64,000 bases of DNA from Prostheceraeus crozeri (GCA_907163375.1 CAJQUW010004409.1:159484-223483), one strand, 5' to 3'; shown: positions 22,773-33,948, counted from the first letter of the stretch. Notes: generated by a model from the letters alone, not told the origin. Translations and numbers: made by a program.

Positions 22773-23360
22773 TGTGACCATCGTAGTTGTTTTTAACGAT
22801 AATAAAGTTTTTCACGTCGTCAGCACGGCACACGGCATCGAACCTATGTCTGCAGCTTCCCGATGGTCAGCGGCGTCGAAGAAGAAGGTAGCAATAAAAC
22901 AACCACGATTGATCCATGAGTATAACAAATACATGGGGGGTGTAGACAGGATGGACCAATGTCATATTACGCCACTTCCATTCGTTCAAAGAAGTGGTGG
23001 TGGCCGTTGTTTTTATTTGCGATAGAGTCGGCGATGCAAAATGCATGGCAATTACATCGAAAATCTGGACATGATCTGGATCAACTTGCGTTTCGAAGAA
23101 ATATCGTTCAGAATTATCTGTCTCTGGCGCGAACAAAACGACCATATCGAGGAAAACCTCCACAAGCAAAGCACATGAGCCTCGAAAAACGAGTGCCTTT
23201 GACTTTGAGGAAATCCAATGTGGGTGATCATAACATTGGACCAGCATTTAAACAGAACAGGTGTGCTATGTGTCGAGCAAACATTGAGAAGATGTGTTTG
23301 AAATGCTCAGTGAATTTGCATGAAAGATGTTTTGCTGATTTTCATTCTGTTGGAAACTAA
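22773..23360 (+). pseudogene. piggyBac transposase, C-terminal part with zinc finger
   Basis: Resumes after the IS630-like element: VTIVVVFNDNKVFHVVST, then the third catalytic Asp in YNKYMGGVDRMDQ, then SYYATSIRSKKWWWPLFLF in a different frame, so one frameshift lies near 22957. The C-terminus is a cysteine-rich zinc-binding domain (CAMC, CLKC, HERC), which in piggyBac transposases binds the transposon ends. The ORF ends at 23360 (HSVGN). Confidence 0.9.
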
Positions 23361-23587
23361 TTTTGAAGTGAACTTTTAAAACCTGAGTGTTAGTTTGTGT
23401 TTATTCTTGATTCTGTTGTTTCATTGAAAAAATTAAGTTTGATAATGGTCTATTGATATTTGAAAACTGAATTGCGTTTCATTGATTATAATGTGTTGCT
23501 TTTCACCGTCTGTGTTGCCTCTAAGCAATCAATAAATTTTGAAAATTTAACGTCAATGAGAATATCTTTGAATTGACTGTTCCTTCA

Positions 23588-23720
23588 GAGCTCATAGTTC
23601 CACTTGTGGAGGACAAAGTGAATGTTACCTTTCATGCTCACAGTTTCACTTGTGGAACAAAGTGAATGTTACCTTTCATGCTCACAGTTCCACTTATGGA
23701 ACAAAATTTGAATTTCAAAT
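23588..23720 (+). repeat. piggyBac 3' subterminal tandem repeat
   Basis: A ~45-bp unit (TGTTACCTTTCATGCTCAC then the palindrome GTTCCACTTGTGGAAC then AAAGTGAA) is repeated two to three times just inside the 3' end. Repeated subterminal palindromes of this kind are transposase-binding sites in other piggyBac elements. Confidence 0.75.
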
Positions 23721-23838
23721 ATTGAGCGCAATAATGAAATTCCGAAATAAATAATAGTGAATTCGGTATGTACCAAGGTAAAATATATCAAAATTACTGC
23801 TAATATAAAAATCAAAAATTCGGTCAAAAATGGGTTAA

Positions 23839-24686
23839 GCAAGCTTAAGTCGTCAGGACTCACTTTGAATAGAGATAAGTGTCTTTTCGGATCTAAATCT
23901 TTCGACTTTCTTGGCCACAAGATTTCTCCTGGAGGTATTTCTGTTACTGAGGACAAGGCGGATGCCATAATCAACTGTAGAGCTCCAAAGGACGTGTCTG
24001 AACTACGCTCATTTCTAGGCCTGATTAATTACTGTGGGAAATTTGTTCCAAATTTAGCCACCATCTCTGAACCTCTTAGAAAGCTTCTGAGGGGCACCCA
24101 GTTTTCTTGGGGTATTGACCAAGAACGAGCTTTCAAGACTGTCAAGGAAGCTATAGGACGTGACGTGAAGCTCACTGCTTACGACCCGAAATCTCCCAAG
24201 ACGCTGATAACTGACGCTAGTAGGGTAGGATTAGGGGCCGTCCTCATGCAGGATGTAGGAGGTGAACTCAGACCGATCGCTTACGCAAGTCGCGGATTAA
24301 CTGAGGTTGAGAGGCGCTATTCAGCTACTGAGAAAGAAGCTTTAGGAATAGTCTGGGGCTGTGAATACTTCAAGACATACCTTCTCGGAGGTCCCTTTCA
24401 TTTGAAGACTGATCACAGACCACTAATATACTTGTATTCTCCAAACTCCAAGCCTTCTGCACGTATTGAGCGATGGGTTTTACGACTTCAGTGTTTCCAA
24501 TTCACGGTTGACTACATTCCTGGCCATACGAACATTGCAGACTTTCTTTCTCGTTCTTCGAGCAAGCCGTCCAGAAGCACTGATAAAGACGACTACATAT
24601 ATTTTGTTGCACAATCTGCCGTCCCGAGAACCCTAACTCCCAGAGAGATTGAGGAAGCCTCTGCTGTCGACGAAGAGTTGAAGTAG
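23839..24686 (+). pseudogene. Gypsy RT C-terminal part and RNase H
   Basis: The reverse transcriptase thumb and connection region (FLGHKISPGGISV; LRSFLGLINYCGKFVPNL) is followed by Gypsy RNase H (TLITDASRVGLGAVLMQ, AYASRGLTEVERRYSATEKE, LKTDHRPLIYL). RNase H removes the RNA strand after first-strand synthesis. It follows directly on the piggyBac right junction. Confidence 0.92.
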
Positions 24687-25469
24687 TCAGAGAAGCAGTG
24701 TTAGCAGATGATTGGGATTCCTCTCTTGTCCCTCCTTCTTATAAGGCAATTCGGAATGAATTGACCGTCTTAGGTCATCTTTTACTCAGAGGTACCCGCT
24801 TGATAATTCCAGCTAGGTACCGGCAAAGGATCTTAGAGATCGGTCACGAAGGTCATCAGGGCATCGTCAAAACGAAGCAGCGCCTACGCACTAAGGTATG
24901 GTGGCCTGGTATTGATAGGGAAGCTGAGAAGATTTGCAAGTCATGCAAGGCATGCGTTCTTGTCTCTGTTGAAAGGGCTAACGTTGAACCTTTGTGCCGT
25001 AGCAAGTTGCCAGTAGGACCTTGGAAAGCCGTCTCCATGGATTTTTTAGGACCCTTTCCAGATGGAAACCGACTCCTTGTTGTCGTTGACTATTTTAGCC
25101 GGTGGTTCGAGGCCAAGTGGATGGTTTAAGACGACCAGTGATGATGTGATAAGTACCCTTGATGAGATATGGGCGATGCATGGCTACCCAGACACTATCA
25201 CTTCTGATAACGGTCCACCTTTTCTCTCAGAGAAGTTGCAAGGCTATTTCAGTACCATAAATGTCTATCATCACCATACTACACCTTTGTGGCCACAAGC
25301 CAACTGCGAGGTAGAACGCCAGAATCGTACTCTTATGAAGTTCTTAAGAATTGCCGATGCACAGAACCTTGATTTGAAGCAAGAATTGAATAAGTTTCTC
25401 CTGATCTATCGTACCACTCCTCACTCCGTGACCGGACAAGTCCCACCATCTGTCATGCTTTTTAAGTGA
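24687..25469 (+). pseudogene. Gypsy integrase
   Basis: An HHCC zinc-binding domain (HEGHQGIVKTKQRLR ... CKSCKAC) is followed by the integrase core, with its catalytic cues in VSMDFLGPFPDGN, TSDNGPPFLSEK and WPQANCEVERQNRTLMK. Integrase inserts the double-stranded DNA copy into the host. The order RNase H then integrase confirms Ty3/Gypsy rather than Copia. Confidence 0.9.
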
Positions 25470-26211
25470 TCTCTGAAGACGAAATTACCTGAATTACAGG
25501 CTGTTCAGGAACACGATCCATGTTTTGATAAGACTTTAGGCAGTTGCGCTGAAGGAGAGGTTAGAGATCGAGACTCGTTGTCGAAGGAAATGGGTAGGAT
25601 GTACGCAGATTCAGCCCGAAATGCGAAACACGTTGAAATGCCAGTAGGATCGAAAGTTCTACTAAGGAACGAGGTCAAAGGTAAACTTGAGCCACGTTTT
25701 GAAAATATGGAGTACACTATTGTTAAGGACGAGGGATCGAAGAAGACAGTTGTTTCCGAGACGGGAAAAGTAAAGAGTTAGAATTTATCTGTAATGAAAC
25801 CGATTCCTGAGCCTTCAGATTATTCCCAATCTTTAGTTGATTCTCCACGAACTACTGATACCCCAATCACATCGCACGACAGTGATTGTCCTCAGAGTCT
25901 CCCAACAGAACCTTTGATAGTTTCTCCATCCATTCAGCGGATAGACGGTATCCTTTGCGAACTAATAGGTCTCGCCCAGCAAGATTCAACAACCATGAAT
26001 TATACTGATGTGATATAACGAATTGCATAGTTTTCCAGGTTTCTCTTGTTTTATTCTTGAGCTGTAAGGTCTACTTTTTTTTATACTTTATGTAACCTAA
26101 TCGTAATTCAAGTTAGTAACTAGTGTAAATAGAGTAAGTACCTAATCGTTGGACAATGGACTATCGTGAGGACCTCGGAATGAACGAAGACGAAGATTGT
26201 GCGCCGCCGGA
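25470..26211 (+). other. Gypsy integrase tail and 3' untranslated part
   Basis: The first part still reads as an integrase C-terminal region (VGSKVLLRNEVKGKLEP, a typical beta-barrel segment) and then a Ser/Pro-rich tail. No envelope gene is seen. The rest is AT-rich leader to the tandem repeat and polypurine tract. Confidence 0.6.
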
Positions 26212-26335
26212 TGTGTATTCGAAATCTCAAAGAACTGTGTATTCGAAATCTCAAAGAACTGTGTATTCGAAATCTCAATGAACTGTGTATTCGAAATCTC
26301 AGAGAACTGTGTTTGAAGTTTCAAGAAACTGTGTT
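26212..26335 (+). repeat. 24-bp tandem repeat before the polypurine tract
   Basis: About five units with the core TGTGTATTCGAAATCTCA; the last is more diverged. The 24-bp period keeps one frame open and would read CIRNLKEL repeats, but nothing else suggests translation. It lies 30-160 bp upstream of the polypurine tract of the Gypsy element. Confidence 0.85.
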
Positions 26336-26363
26336 AGATAAGGAACCCCTTCACGTCTTCATT

Positions 26364-26376
26364 AAAGGGGGAGAGA
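26364..26376 (+). promoter_or_regulatory. Polypurine tract of the Gypsy element
   Basis: AAAGGGGGAGAGA lies immediately before the TG that starts the 3' LTR. It is the RNase H-resistant primer for plus-strand synthesis in LTR retroelements. Confidence 0.85.
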
Positions 26377-27449
26377 TGTAATGTACGCGCTATCTATGGC
26401 TGCGAATATTTATGTTATTAACCATCTCAAGGTCACGCTTGTTTATAACAGCATTGAATCTGAAATAAAAGGTATCACAATCGCTTACCGTGTGATAGTG
26501 AAACGATGTGTTTTTACTTACCGCATGTACTTTGATAAGTGTATAACCACTCGTACGGCACAACTTCAAGGAAACTATAAATGTTAGTTTCGTTTTTAAA
26601 TGGCATGAAAATGTGTACATTTAAATGTATTATTTATGCTTATTGATGGTACTGGGAAACAACGAATTATATATAGTCATGATATATATAGGTGCCGAAT
26701 AATAGAAGGCATGCAATATCCAAATGATTGCCAATAACAAAATGAACGACGCTGTCGTTTAAATATGCTTTATAAGTCGATTTAATAAATTTGGTGAACT
26801 CTGTTCACGAATAGTACGGAACAATCAGTAACATATTATACGGCAAAAGTGGTATGTGACTTGTCCGGTGTGATTGTGTTATATGTTTATGTATAGAGAA
26901 TAGTTACACATTTGTTTATTAAATAAATTGTATAGTAAGTGTAGTGGCCGAGTAAACTTATAACTTCACGAGTTGGGTTTGCTCTGCTACATAAGTTAAA
27001 TATAATAACAACAAACCTATAGCTCTCCGAGTTGGGTTTGCTATTTCACGTACATAGTATTAATAATAATAATAGACCTATAGCTCTTCGGAGTTGGGTT
27101 AGACTTAAAGTCATTCACGTGTTAATAATAACTAGCTTATAGCCTTCGATACGGTTGGTCTGGTAATTTGATATTGTCCTACCTATATCCCCTTGGGTTG
27201 GTTAAAATTAGTGCCGTGAATAATACCTATAGGCCTTCTGGTTTGGGTATTGTTCTCAGAATAATAATAAATAATCTTAATAGTGAACTACTGCTGCTCC
27301 TGCTTCTACGACAAGAGCTAAAGGATTGGAGACTGCTGAGGATTCAAAGGACACCACTGGCAGCAATCGGTAGGTTTATAACGTAACACTTACAGTACGC
27401 GCATCATACCTATCCAACTAATTTACATCTACTAGCTCGGCCCGTTACA
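26377..27449 (+). repeat. 3' LTR of the Ty3/Gypsy element
   Basis: Starts TGTAATGTACGC after the polypurine tract and ends CCCGTTACA; length 1,073 bp. From 26573 on it matches the 5' copy with about 1% substitutions plus small length changes in TAA and CTG microsatellites. The downstream flank begins ATACA. Confidence 0.92.
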
Positions 27450-27758
27450 ATACAAGGTGATACAGGACTCCATTTATTGTTTTACCTTTAAGTAATCGAG
27501 AAATTAAACTATCGACGTTCAGATTCGCCTCAGCCATTAATAACTAGCTTACAACAAAAAATGGGAACGTAGTAAAGACGTATTCGACTTTGAAAACGCA
27601 TTTGCAAATGTTTAGAAGAATGTTCCATGATTGGTCCGTTTTTTAATCAGTAGTATCGTTTATTTACGGAATTATTACGGAAAACTTCAAATCATCTGAT
27701 AAATTAAACAACTACAATGCAAGTAATTTTTCTCTATTATTCAAACAAAGGTACTTAC

Positions 27759-28001
27759 ATAATAAGCCCTAATTTTTGCAATATTTGAGTTCAGAGAAGC
27801 AATAAACTCATATGATGGCACCAAAATGAAAAAATTGAACCATCCTACTCCTTCTTGACTGGCTTCAAAAACATCTACCTGCAGCCAGCTTATGCCCATG
27901 CTCCCTGCCTTTGCGTATGCTTTTAACAGTGGCACATTCGAATACCGGTCATGGGGCGCGACATTCAGGCATGGGAAGGGGAAATTGTCTGAACATGGCA
28001 C
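27759..28001 (-). CDS. Host exon of 81 codons, protein not recognised
   Basis: An acceptor (GATGTCAG, ending 28002) and a strong donor (GTAAGT, from 27758) frame exactly 243 bp on the minus strand, phase 0 at both ends. The translation begins VPCSDNFPFPCLNVAPHDRY, contains the hydrophobic stretch GVGWFNFFILVPSYEF, and ends SNIAKIRAYY. The composition and clean borders suggest a real host exon. I do not recognise the family. It is on the same strand as PP1, but nothing in it matches PP1. Confidence 0.5.
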
Positions 28002-28009
28002 CTGACATC

Positions 28010-29400
28010 ACCAATGCTTATTTTGCAACAGTTTCAGTGATTGTACAATTGCAGACATCTGAGCAGAATCAGCGTGATGCAGCATAAATAGTAAGGAAAA
28101 AAATTTCATCTGCAGAATTTCAATTTTTAGGATGTGAATGTTCTTGAAGTACCCCGGGCTTTGTTAGCAGAAATGGTGCATCAATGCTGGCACAGTCACG
28201 TAACAGCAAATTTAGATATTAAGATGATTATTCAGTGTTACATTAATGAAACTCATTTATATCGTGCAAAACTCACCATTTCTCTCAATCAAATTGCAAC
28301 AGCAAGTTAATTACTATGAATGATGATCATACTCTAGTAACCAGACGTTGGCCTGAGCCATGGCATTGTGGTACAAAAACACGTTTAACTCTTTCCTACG
28401 ATATTTTGTGGTGTGTTGTTTTGGCTAATGTGCAATAATAGTAATTTGCAGCAACGCGCTCTTGTTGTATTTATAGTCTCTAGTTTGTAAGGTGCGCAGG
28501 TCTGGGATATTGTTACAGCGGTTGGAAGGAAACTACTTATCTGTAAACGGCGTGTTGTGTGTGCGGTGTCCCTTTATCTGGCTCTAAAATGGGATGTTAG
28601 CATGGTATGTTGCGGAATGTAATTAATGTGGTCGCGAGAGGTACTTGTGGGGGTCAGGTTGTGTTAGGGAGGCAGTTTTGAGTGTGGCTGTTCAGCTCTT
28701 TTGTAATTTGAGAATTTCTTCCAAAAAAGACAGGGGGTAAGTGAAAACACAGAGCGTTAGTAATGGGTGCAGGTCAGCATAGTTTGTCATTGCCTATAGG
28801 GTAAGTGTACCAATCTACTTTCTTTCTCGGTTGGGGCCTCCAATCTGAGCTCAGCGGTCCAAGGATTGGTTTTGCGGGTCGGTACATGTTAATTCAACAC
28901 AACGCGGTGTATTATGGGTTTATCGCGAGCGGAGTTGGGTTTGGACAAAAGTACCATGGATATTCGGGGATGTTATATTTCGTTCGTTTTAGTATGAATA
29001 ATTTAAAGTCAATTGTTGTCTTTCGCTACTGTGGCATCTCAGTGTTGCAATTGTAAAAAATAACGATCTTTGAAAGGATTGCCGAAAAATATTACAGGTA
29101 TAGTCGTGTTCGCTCAGGCCTGCGGGGGGTGGAAGTACACTATTTTGGCCAATGTCTTTATCACTAGTTACCAAATGGTTGATGTGGGTGGCTTTGTTTT
29201 GGTGAATCAGTTTAAGTGTTAGGTACGTTTATCAAAGTTCATTCCTTTTTAGACTCTGCTAACGTTTTTTTGAAACTAAGGCCAGGACCTCCAGTTAGGC
29301 ACAGTATGAGGAAATCATGAGCTGCCAAAGTCATTGCTAAAGCGTTTTTCTGCGTATATGCATGATACAATCAATAGTTTTCGGTATTACGTTTTCCTAG
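28010..29400. other. Unassigned host DNA
   Basis: No gene is recognised. From about 28.4 kb on, the plus strand is G/T-rich, unlike the flanking AT-rich DNA, and leads into the satellite array at 29.4 kb. Confidence 0.35.
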
Positions 29401-29411
29401 CTCATAATCGT

Positions 29412-30290
29412 GCTGTTAACATGGGGAAAATGAGTTTCACGTCACATATGTTAAATGCGTTTTAATCATTCCTTGTGCCTTGTGGCATTAGGAATAACTG
29501 TCGGTTCTGGTGAGATTTCTGCGCAGTTGTCGCGCATTATGAGTTATAATTTTCTGGTCGTTACAGGTTTCTAGGATTGCTCTGCGTTCAGGTTACAAGT
29601 GGAAATTGATTTCACTTCACAATTTACTGCGTTGAAGTCTATTCTTGTGCCTTGTGGCTGTGGGAATTCATTGGCTTTGGACAATGTTGCGTTGGTACGG
29701 CGCGGGGGAGGGGGCGATGTGGATTTATGTAAGGTTTTTCAAGGGGTTAAAGTGATGCACTTTGCATTTCTCTCAGGAGTCTGGAAACATGTGGGAAAAT
29801 GAGTTGCATCTCTCGAGATTTAAATGCGTTTGTTGAGTGGATTGGGGGGGACTTCGGGCTGTGGAATGGTACATGGCTTTGTCTTTATCAGATGGTTCCA
29901 TGGGGCGCGTTTTCATGCGCATTTGATTATCGATTTGTAGTTCTTGGTTTCTGGAGTCTAGGCTGTCTCATGTTCAGTAATCAAGTGGGAAATTGTAATT
30001 AAGGTTTCACTATCATTTTTAAATGCGTTGAGTGATATTCGGGTGCCATGTGTGATTGGTATGTCCTGGAGTTGTATGTTTCGGGATGGGGGCACGGCGG
30101 CTGGTGGGGGAGTATGTGAGTATTATCTTGTTTTACATGTGTCATATATTTCTCAGGATTCAGTATAACAATTGGAAAATGTGTTTCACAGATCAGAGTT
30201 TACGGGGGGGCGGTTGAAGGATATTCTTTGGCATTTGAATTCCGTCGTTGTCATTATCGTGGGTGTTCGGCGAGTTTTCTGGAGCGTGAC
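29412..30290 (+). repeat. Diverged ~190-bp tandem satellite, array 1
   Basis: About five units. The anchor GTGGGAAAATGAGTTTCAC (with variants) recurs at 29422, 29599, 29791, 29985 and 30172, giving spacings of 177, 192, 194 and 187 bp. TTAAATGCGTT follows the anchor in most units, and TTCTTGTGCCTTGTGG appears further on in the better preserved ones. The units are strongly diverged, so the array is old. A related pair of units lies at 41.55 kb. Confidence 0.7.
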
Positions 30291-30372
30291 CGGACAACTG
30301 GGCCCGTATAACTGCCCAAAAAAAAGTACAAAAAAGACAATATGCGCTTTTTTGACATGAATGTGTTGCAGC

Positions 30373-30459
30373 AGACTCTGCGGTACACATAAATGCACAC
30401 TTTCGATTACTACAATGTCCTTGTCTAGGAAATAAACTAATTTTTTTGACAAAAATCGC
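30373..30459 (-). repeat. Dispersed ~90-bp repeat, copy 1 (minus)
   Basis: The reverse complement of this segment matches 41265-41356 closely: GCGATTTTTGTC, AGTTTATT, TAGACAAGG, ACATTGTAGTA, CATTTATGTGTAC and GCAGAGTC occur in the same order in both. It adjoins satellite array 1 here and lies shortly upstream of array 2 at the other site. Confidence 0.7.
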
Positions 30460-31911
30460 AATTCTGTGTGTGGGGGGGGATCTGTTAATATAGTGGCCTG
30501 TCTTCAAAGGAGTTTAACTTTTTTCTAAATAGATTCATAGCATGAGTTTGGAATGTCTGGGACTGTGTTCAGGTGGTATCCTTTTTTAGTAGATTTCGAA
30601 CCTTATCTTACTGTCTTTATTTTGGGGTGCACTTGTGGTAATGTCTGAAACGGACCCTGTCTCATGGCTACCCGAAGTATATTCTACTTATGCGGTCGAA
30701 TTTTAACATCAAATATTGTCTTTTGAGTCAAATAATTGGAGTAAGGTGCATAGGTCTTCCAATCAGAAGCATGTTTTCCTACAATTTTCAACCTTAAAAA
30801 TTGCATAATTCCGTAAAATACCTTTGTTGATCAAAATTATCATAATTCATTTCATTTTAAGAAAGTAATAGCATGCATTGTAGACGTTATTTTGTACAAC
30901 AGTCAGGGCTCTATCATTAACTCTATGTCGACATTCATTTGGTTCTTTTAAAATTTGTCAAATTGTGTTGAAACTTTCATGGAATCACTTAGCATTGAAT
31001 AAAAGAGTTAGTAAGGCATTTCGAAGTTCTAACCCACAATCCTTGTGGTAATTTACCGTTAAGCTTCAAAGTTATGTATTGTGCTTGTAAATGGGGGGAG
31101 TGTGGAGCTTCATATGTCCTTGTATGTGGCCACATTTGTTTATCAAGCGTAAGTGTATGCCTGCATGATGATACGCATTTGCAGCGTTAATACCATAACT
31201 ACCGTCCTAGGATTCAGGTGGGGTTTCGATCTTGTATAACAATTTGTAAGCTTTGAATTTGTATCTTAAACGGACGACTATCTTAGGATTCGAATTGATG
31301 TTAGAGTGTATTCAGCGATGGGGAATGTGAATTGGTGGGGTGCAATTTGTATAATAGATGAAGTCCTCATATTGACGTAGGTTTTGTATGATCTACCGGA
31401 AGTATGGTATATAAAAGATGTCATTTATCCAACTCAAACTTGGTGGGAAATTAATGGTCTTGCATGAACTTGTTGTGCAGTCGAATTGACAAGAAAACAA
31501 CAATTTTTTAACCAGTGCATTCAGATGACACCAGAATTGTAATTTATCATGCTGATAACTAATGATGATTAACTTCTATGAAGAAGACATCAAACTTTTA
31601 TAAGGCAACAAGGAATTTTGTGAGCAAGTTATACTGACAATTTTGGGTGCACATTTTAGTAAGTATACATGAGAGTCCATTGAACATTGAACTTATAGAT
31701 GTATATATATGTCAGATACTTTATCTTGAGAATAATGTAGGATGAGGAAACTAAGTTTTTTGATATATCTATACATTCATGTTAATGGGTGGATCAGTTA
31801 AGATGGATCGTATGTTTTGTTTTTAAGTATTTTCGATATTTATATTCCTGGATTTGTTCAAAATCTTCATTGAATCACCACAACTTTCAAACCTACTTTG
31901 GTATTACTTAA
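30460..31911. other. Unassigned host DNA
   Basis: AT-rich, no recognised gene. A G-run of eight to nine bases lies at about 30472-30480. Confidence 0.35.
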
Positions 31912-32094
31912 GGCTCATCAAGTTTAAAACGAGTTGATACGGAGATGACGATCTGGTATGTAGGTGTAGGAAGTTTTTTTGGCGGAAAAGGGAAGGGACG
32001 TCCTGAGGTGCCAGTGTTTGTGGGGAGAGGTTCCATCGCCAGTGCGGTTCGGGCCTCTCTCGCCCCCGAGTTTTTTCGCGCGGCCTCAGGAAAG
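31912..32094 (+). CDS. Candidate host exon A of an unrecognised gene
   Basis: An acceptor-like TTACTTAAG ends at 31911, and the frame is open through MTIWYVGVGSFFGGKGKGRP and ASLAPEFFRAASGK to a donor GTAACT at 32095 (phase 0). The segment is distinctly more GC-rich than its surroundings. Three downstream segments (33898-33948, 34384-34482 and 34634-34651) also have splice borders in phase 0 and would continue the same frame. No domain is recognised, and a non-coding transcript is possible. Confidence 0.4.
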
Positions 32095-32099
32095 GTAAC

Positions 32100-33897
32100 T
32101 TATTTGGTTTATAACATATTTAATGTGATTGAATTTTTAAAAAGCACGTTGAGGTCTATAGTAATTTCTATGAAGATATGGTTCTGAAAACGGAAGGATA
32201 TGGAGTGATGGACGATTGGATACATCTTTCAGTATATTACATCTTCGAATTTCCGAAGGGAAATTGTGAAGATAATCATGTACAGTATCTTATGAAAATA
32301 TTTGGCAATGAGCATAATCTTATACTACTCAAAATAGCGAATTTTTCATTAGAATTTTTGGTTATTATTATTCATTTTATGACTTCAGGAAATTGTGGGT
32401 TCAATGTTCTATGCGGGCGTGACATGGAAGGTGCTGTTTGTAATTGACAGACTCACACTTAAGTGTTCGCCCTAAAAAAACACCCTAACGGTTGGGGGGG
32501 CCCATTGGGGGAACTTCATTGACTGGTTACTTTTATTGCTAGAGGTATTAAGCAATGATTTTAGGGCAGTATGAAAGTGTGTCCAGGCTCTAGATTCAGA
32601 GATCCATAGTAAAAAGCAGGAACTCACACGACTGTACCTTCACTTTTTTTTAACCAACATGCTACTGGGCAAAGTTTAGGGGCGGCCAGATGTGCCTAAC
32701 ATGTCCACTGTCCGTGTTTCAGTCATTGTGTTTACCTTATGTAAGCATGATAGCATTATTCGTGTCCTCCCTAAACTACTTCCACCAAGGCTTAAAAATG
32801 CCACTATAAAAAGTGTCTACATAGGATGAATTTTCTTACCTATCAGATGCAGGCCTTGTGAAAACACTGCAAACAAAAATTGGCTATGAGGCCCGTAAGG
32901 GATTTAACTGAATTACACGGGGGGGGGGGGTCAATTTCGGAAAGCTATTCCAACGCTCATTTTTTTCTCAACCTTAAACAATCAAGGTGAATGTAGGTCT
33001 TGTTTTACACAAGAAGGTTACGAGTAAGTTGTCTAAAGCAAAGAGCATACTATCGAGGATCACACACTTATTGATAATTCCAAAAATAAAACCATACGAC
33101 TTTTGATCCTTCAATGCGATACCATATAGCTTCACAGTGCTGCCTTTCATTTTCCTTTCATTGTTCAAAATTAAATATCCTTGATACAGTGCTTCCAAAT
33201 GTCGAATAAGAAACATGCATATGAAATATTCAGATGATGCATAAAAAAACAGTACAAATTTTAGTGGTTCAAAGTTAGGCGAGGTGGACAATGTTAGGGT
33301 GTTTTTAACTGTAAGAAGCGATTCTTTTCTATATGAGAGTCGTGCATATCGCAGCATCAACCTATTATGAATCAAGGGTGGCAAGCCCCCGAATTTCCAA
33401 CTGTTGCCTTGCAGCGAATATTGTGTTAACGTTACTTTGGGGGAAATGAACATTGATTTCAGTACTTTGAAGCGGAACCGTGGATCTAGTATTTAGGGAA
33501 TGTACCGATTTTTAAAGGAAGCAATGGAACTTTCAAGCAGTGACCTTGAAAGTCAAATGGTTAGATTCGTGTAAAACTTATGTTCGTGTTTTCCTGAACC
33601 TCCCCCTCGGCCATTGTTTTTCTGATTCTGAGTAGATATAACTTTGTTTTTTTCTGCAGTGACGACCTTGAAAGTCAAAAGTTTTGATTCTGGGTAACAC
33701 TTATTTCGTGTTCGTGTTTTCTGAAACCTCCCCCATCGCCAATCGCAGACATCCTTGATAATTTCCACATGTTCTCTTCGAGATTTTTTGACTTTCCATT
33801 CTGGTTAGGGTATTTGTCTGTAAACAAAGTTTGTGTTTGATTTAAGGCCAACGAAATTGAGTTATTGTAAAAACACCTTCTCCGCGCCTTTTTTCAG
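32100..33897. other. Candidate intron with a ~120-bp-spaced direct repeat
   Basis: Between candidate exons A and B. A direct repeat of about 80 bp (33538-33616 and 33657-33741) shares ACCTTGAAAGTCAAA, CGTGTTTTC and CCTCCCCC. A run of ten G lies at 32920-32930. A 159-codon minus-strand open frame (33453-32974) has no family resemblance and may be chance. Confidence 0.4.
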
Positions 33898-33948
33898 GAT
33901 ACACTTACAAGATTGTGGAACATGTGTGGGATGCGTATCGGTGATCAG
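33898..33948 (+). CDS. Candidate host exon B
   Basis: A long pyrimidine tract and TTTTTTCAG end at 33897. Seventeen codons (DTLTRLWNMCGMRIGDQ) run to a donor CAG|GTGAAG, phase 0 at both ends, in frame with exons A and C of the same candidate gene. Confidence 0.35.

Larger units (their letters stand above)
17922..23838 (+). mobile_element. piggyBac transposon at an exact TTAA site
   Basis: The element occupies 17926-23834 (5,909 bp), flanked by TTAA at 17922-17925 and 23835-23838. Its terminal inverted repeats are CCCATTTTTGACC (17926-17938) and the exact reverse complement (23822-23834). Subterminal copies of the near-palindrome GTTCCACTTGTGGAAC lie at both ends (about 18295-18310, 23597-23613, 23642-23657 and 23687-23702, with a variant at 17942-17957). 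Removing the two nested insertions leaves about 2.9 kb, a normal piggyBac size. It interrupts the Gypsy reverse transcriptase. Confidence 0.95.
7439..27449 (+). mobile_element. Ty3/Gypsy LTR retrotransposon with nested insertions
   Basis: The element runs from its 5' LTR to its 3' LTR, with gag, protease, reverse transcriptase, RNase H and integrase regions in the Ty3/Gypsy order. About 13 kb of its span is later insertions: a LINE pair in gag and a piggyBac in the reverse transcriptase. With these excluded, the element is about 6-7 kb, a usual Gypsy length. The two LTRs differ at only about a dozen positions plus small microsatellite length changes over ~880 bp, suggesting a fairly recent insertion. 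The coding part is broken by the insertions and a handful of other breaks, so it is a fossil. The reverse transcriptase resembles the Mag/K02A2.6-like branch, a family-level judgement only. Confidence 0.95.

Noticed and set aside
32974-33453. 159-codon minus-strand ORF as a gene
   Set aside because: No known family, no splice borders, opposite strand to the candidate gene around it; a frame of this length is marginally expected by chance in DNA of this size.
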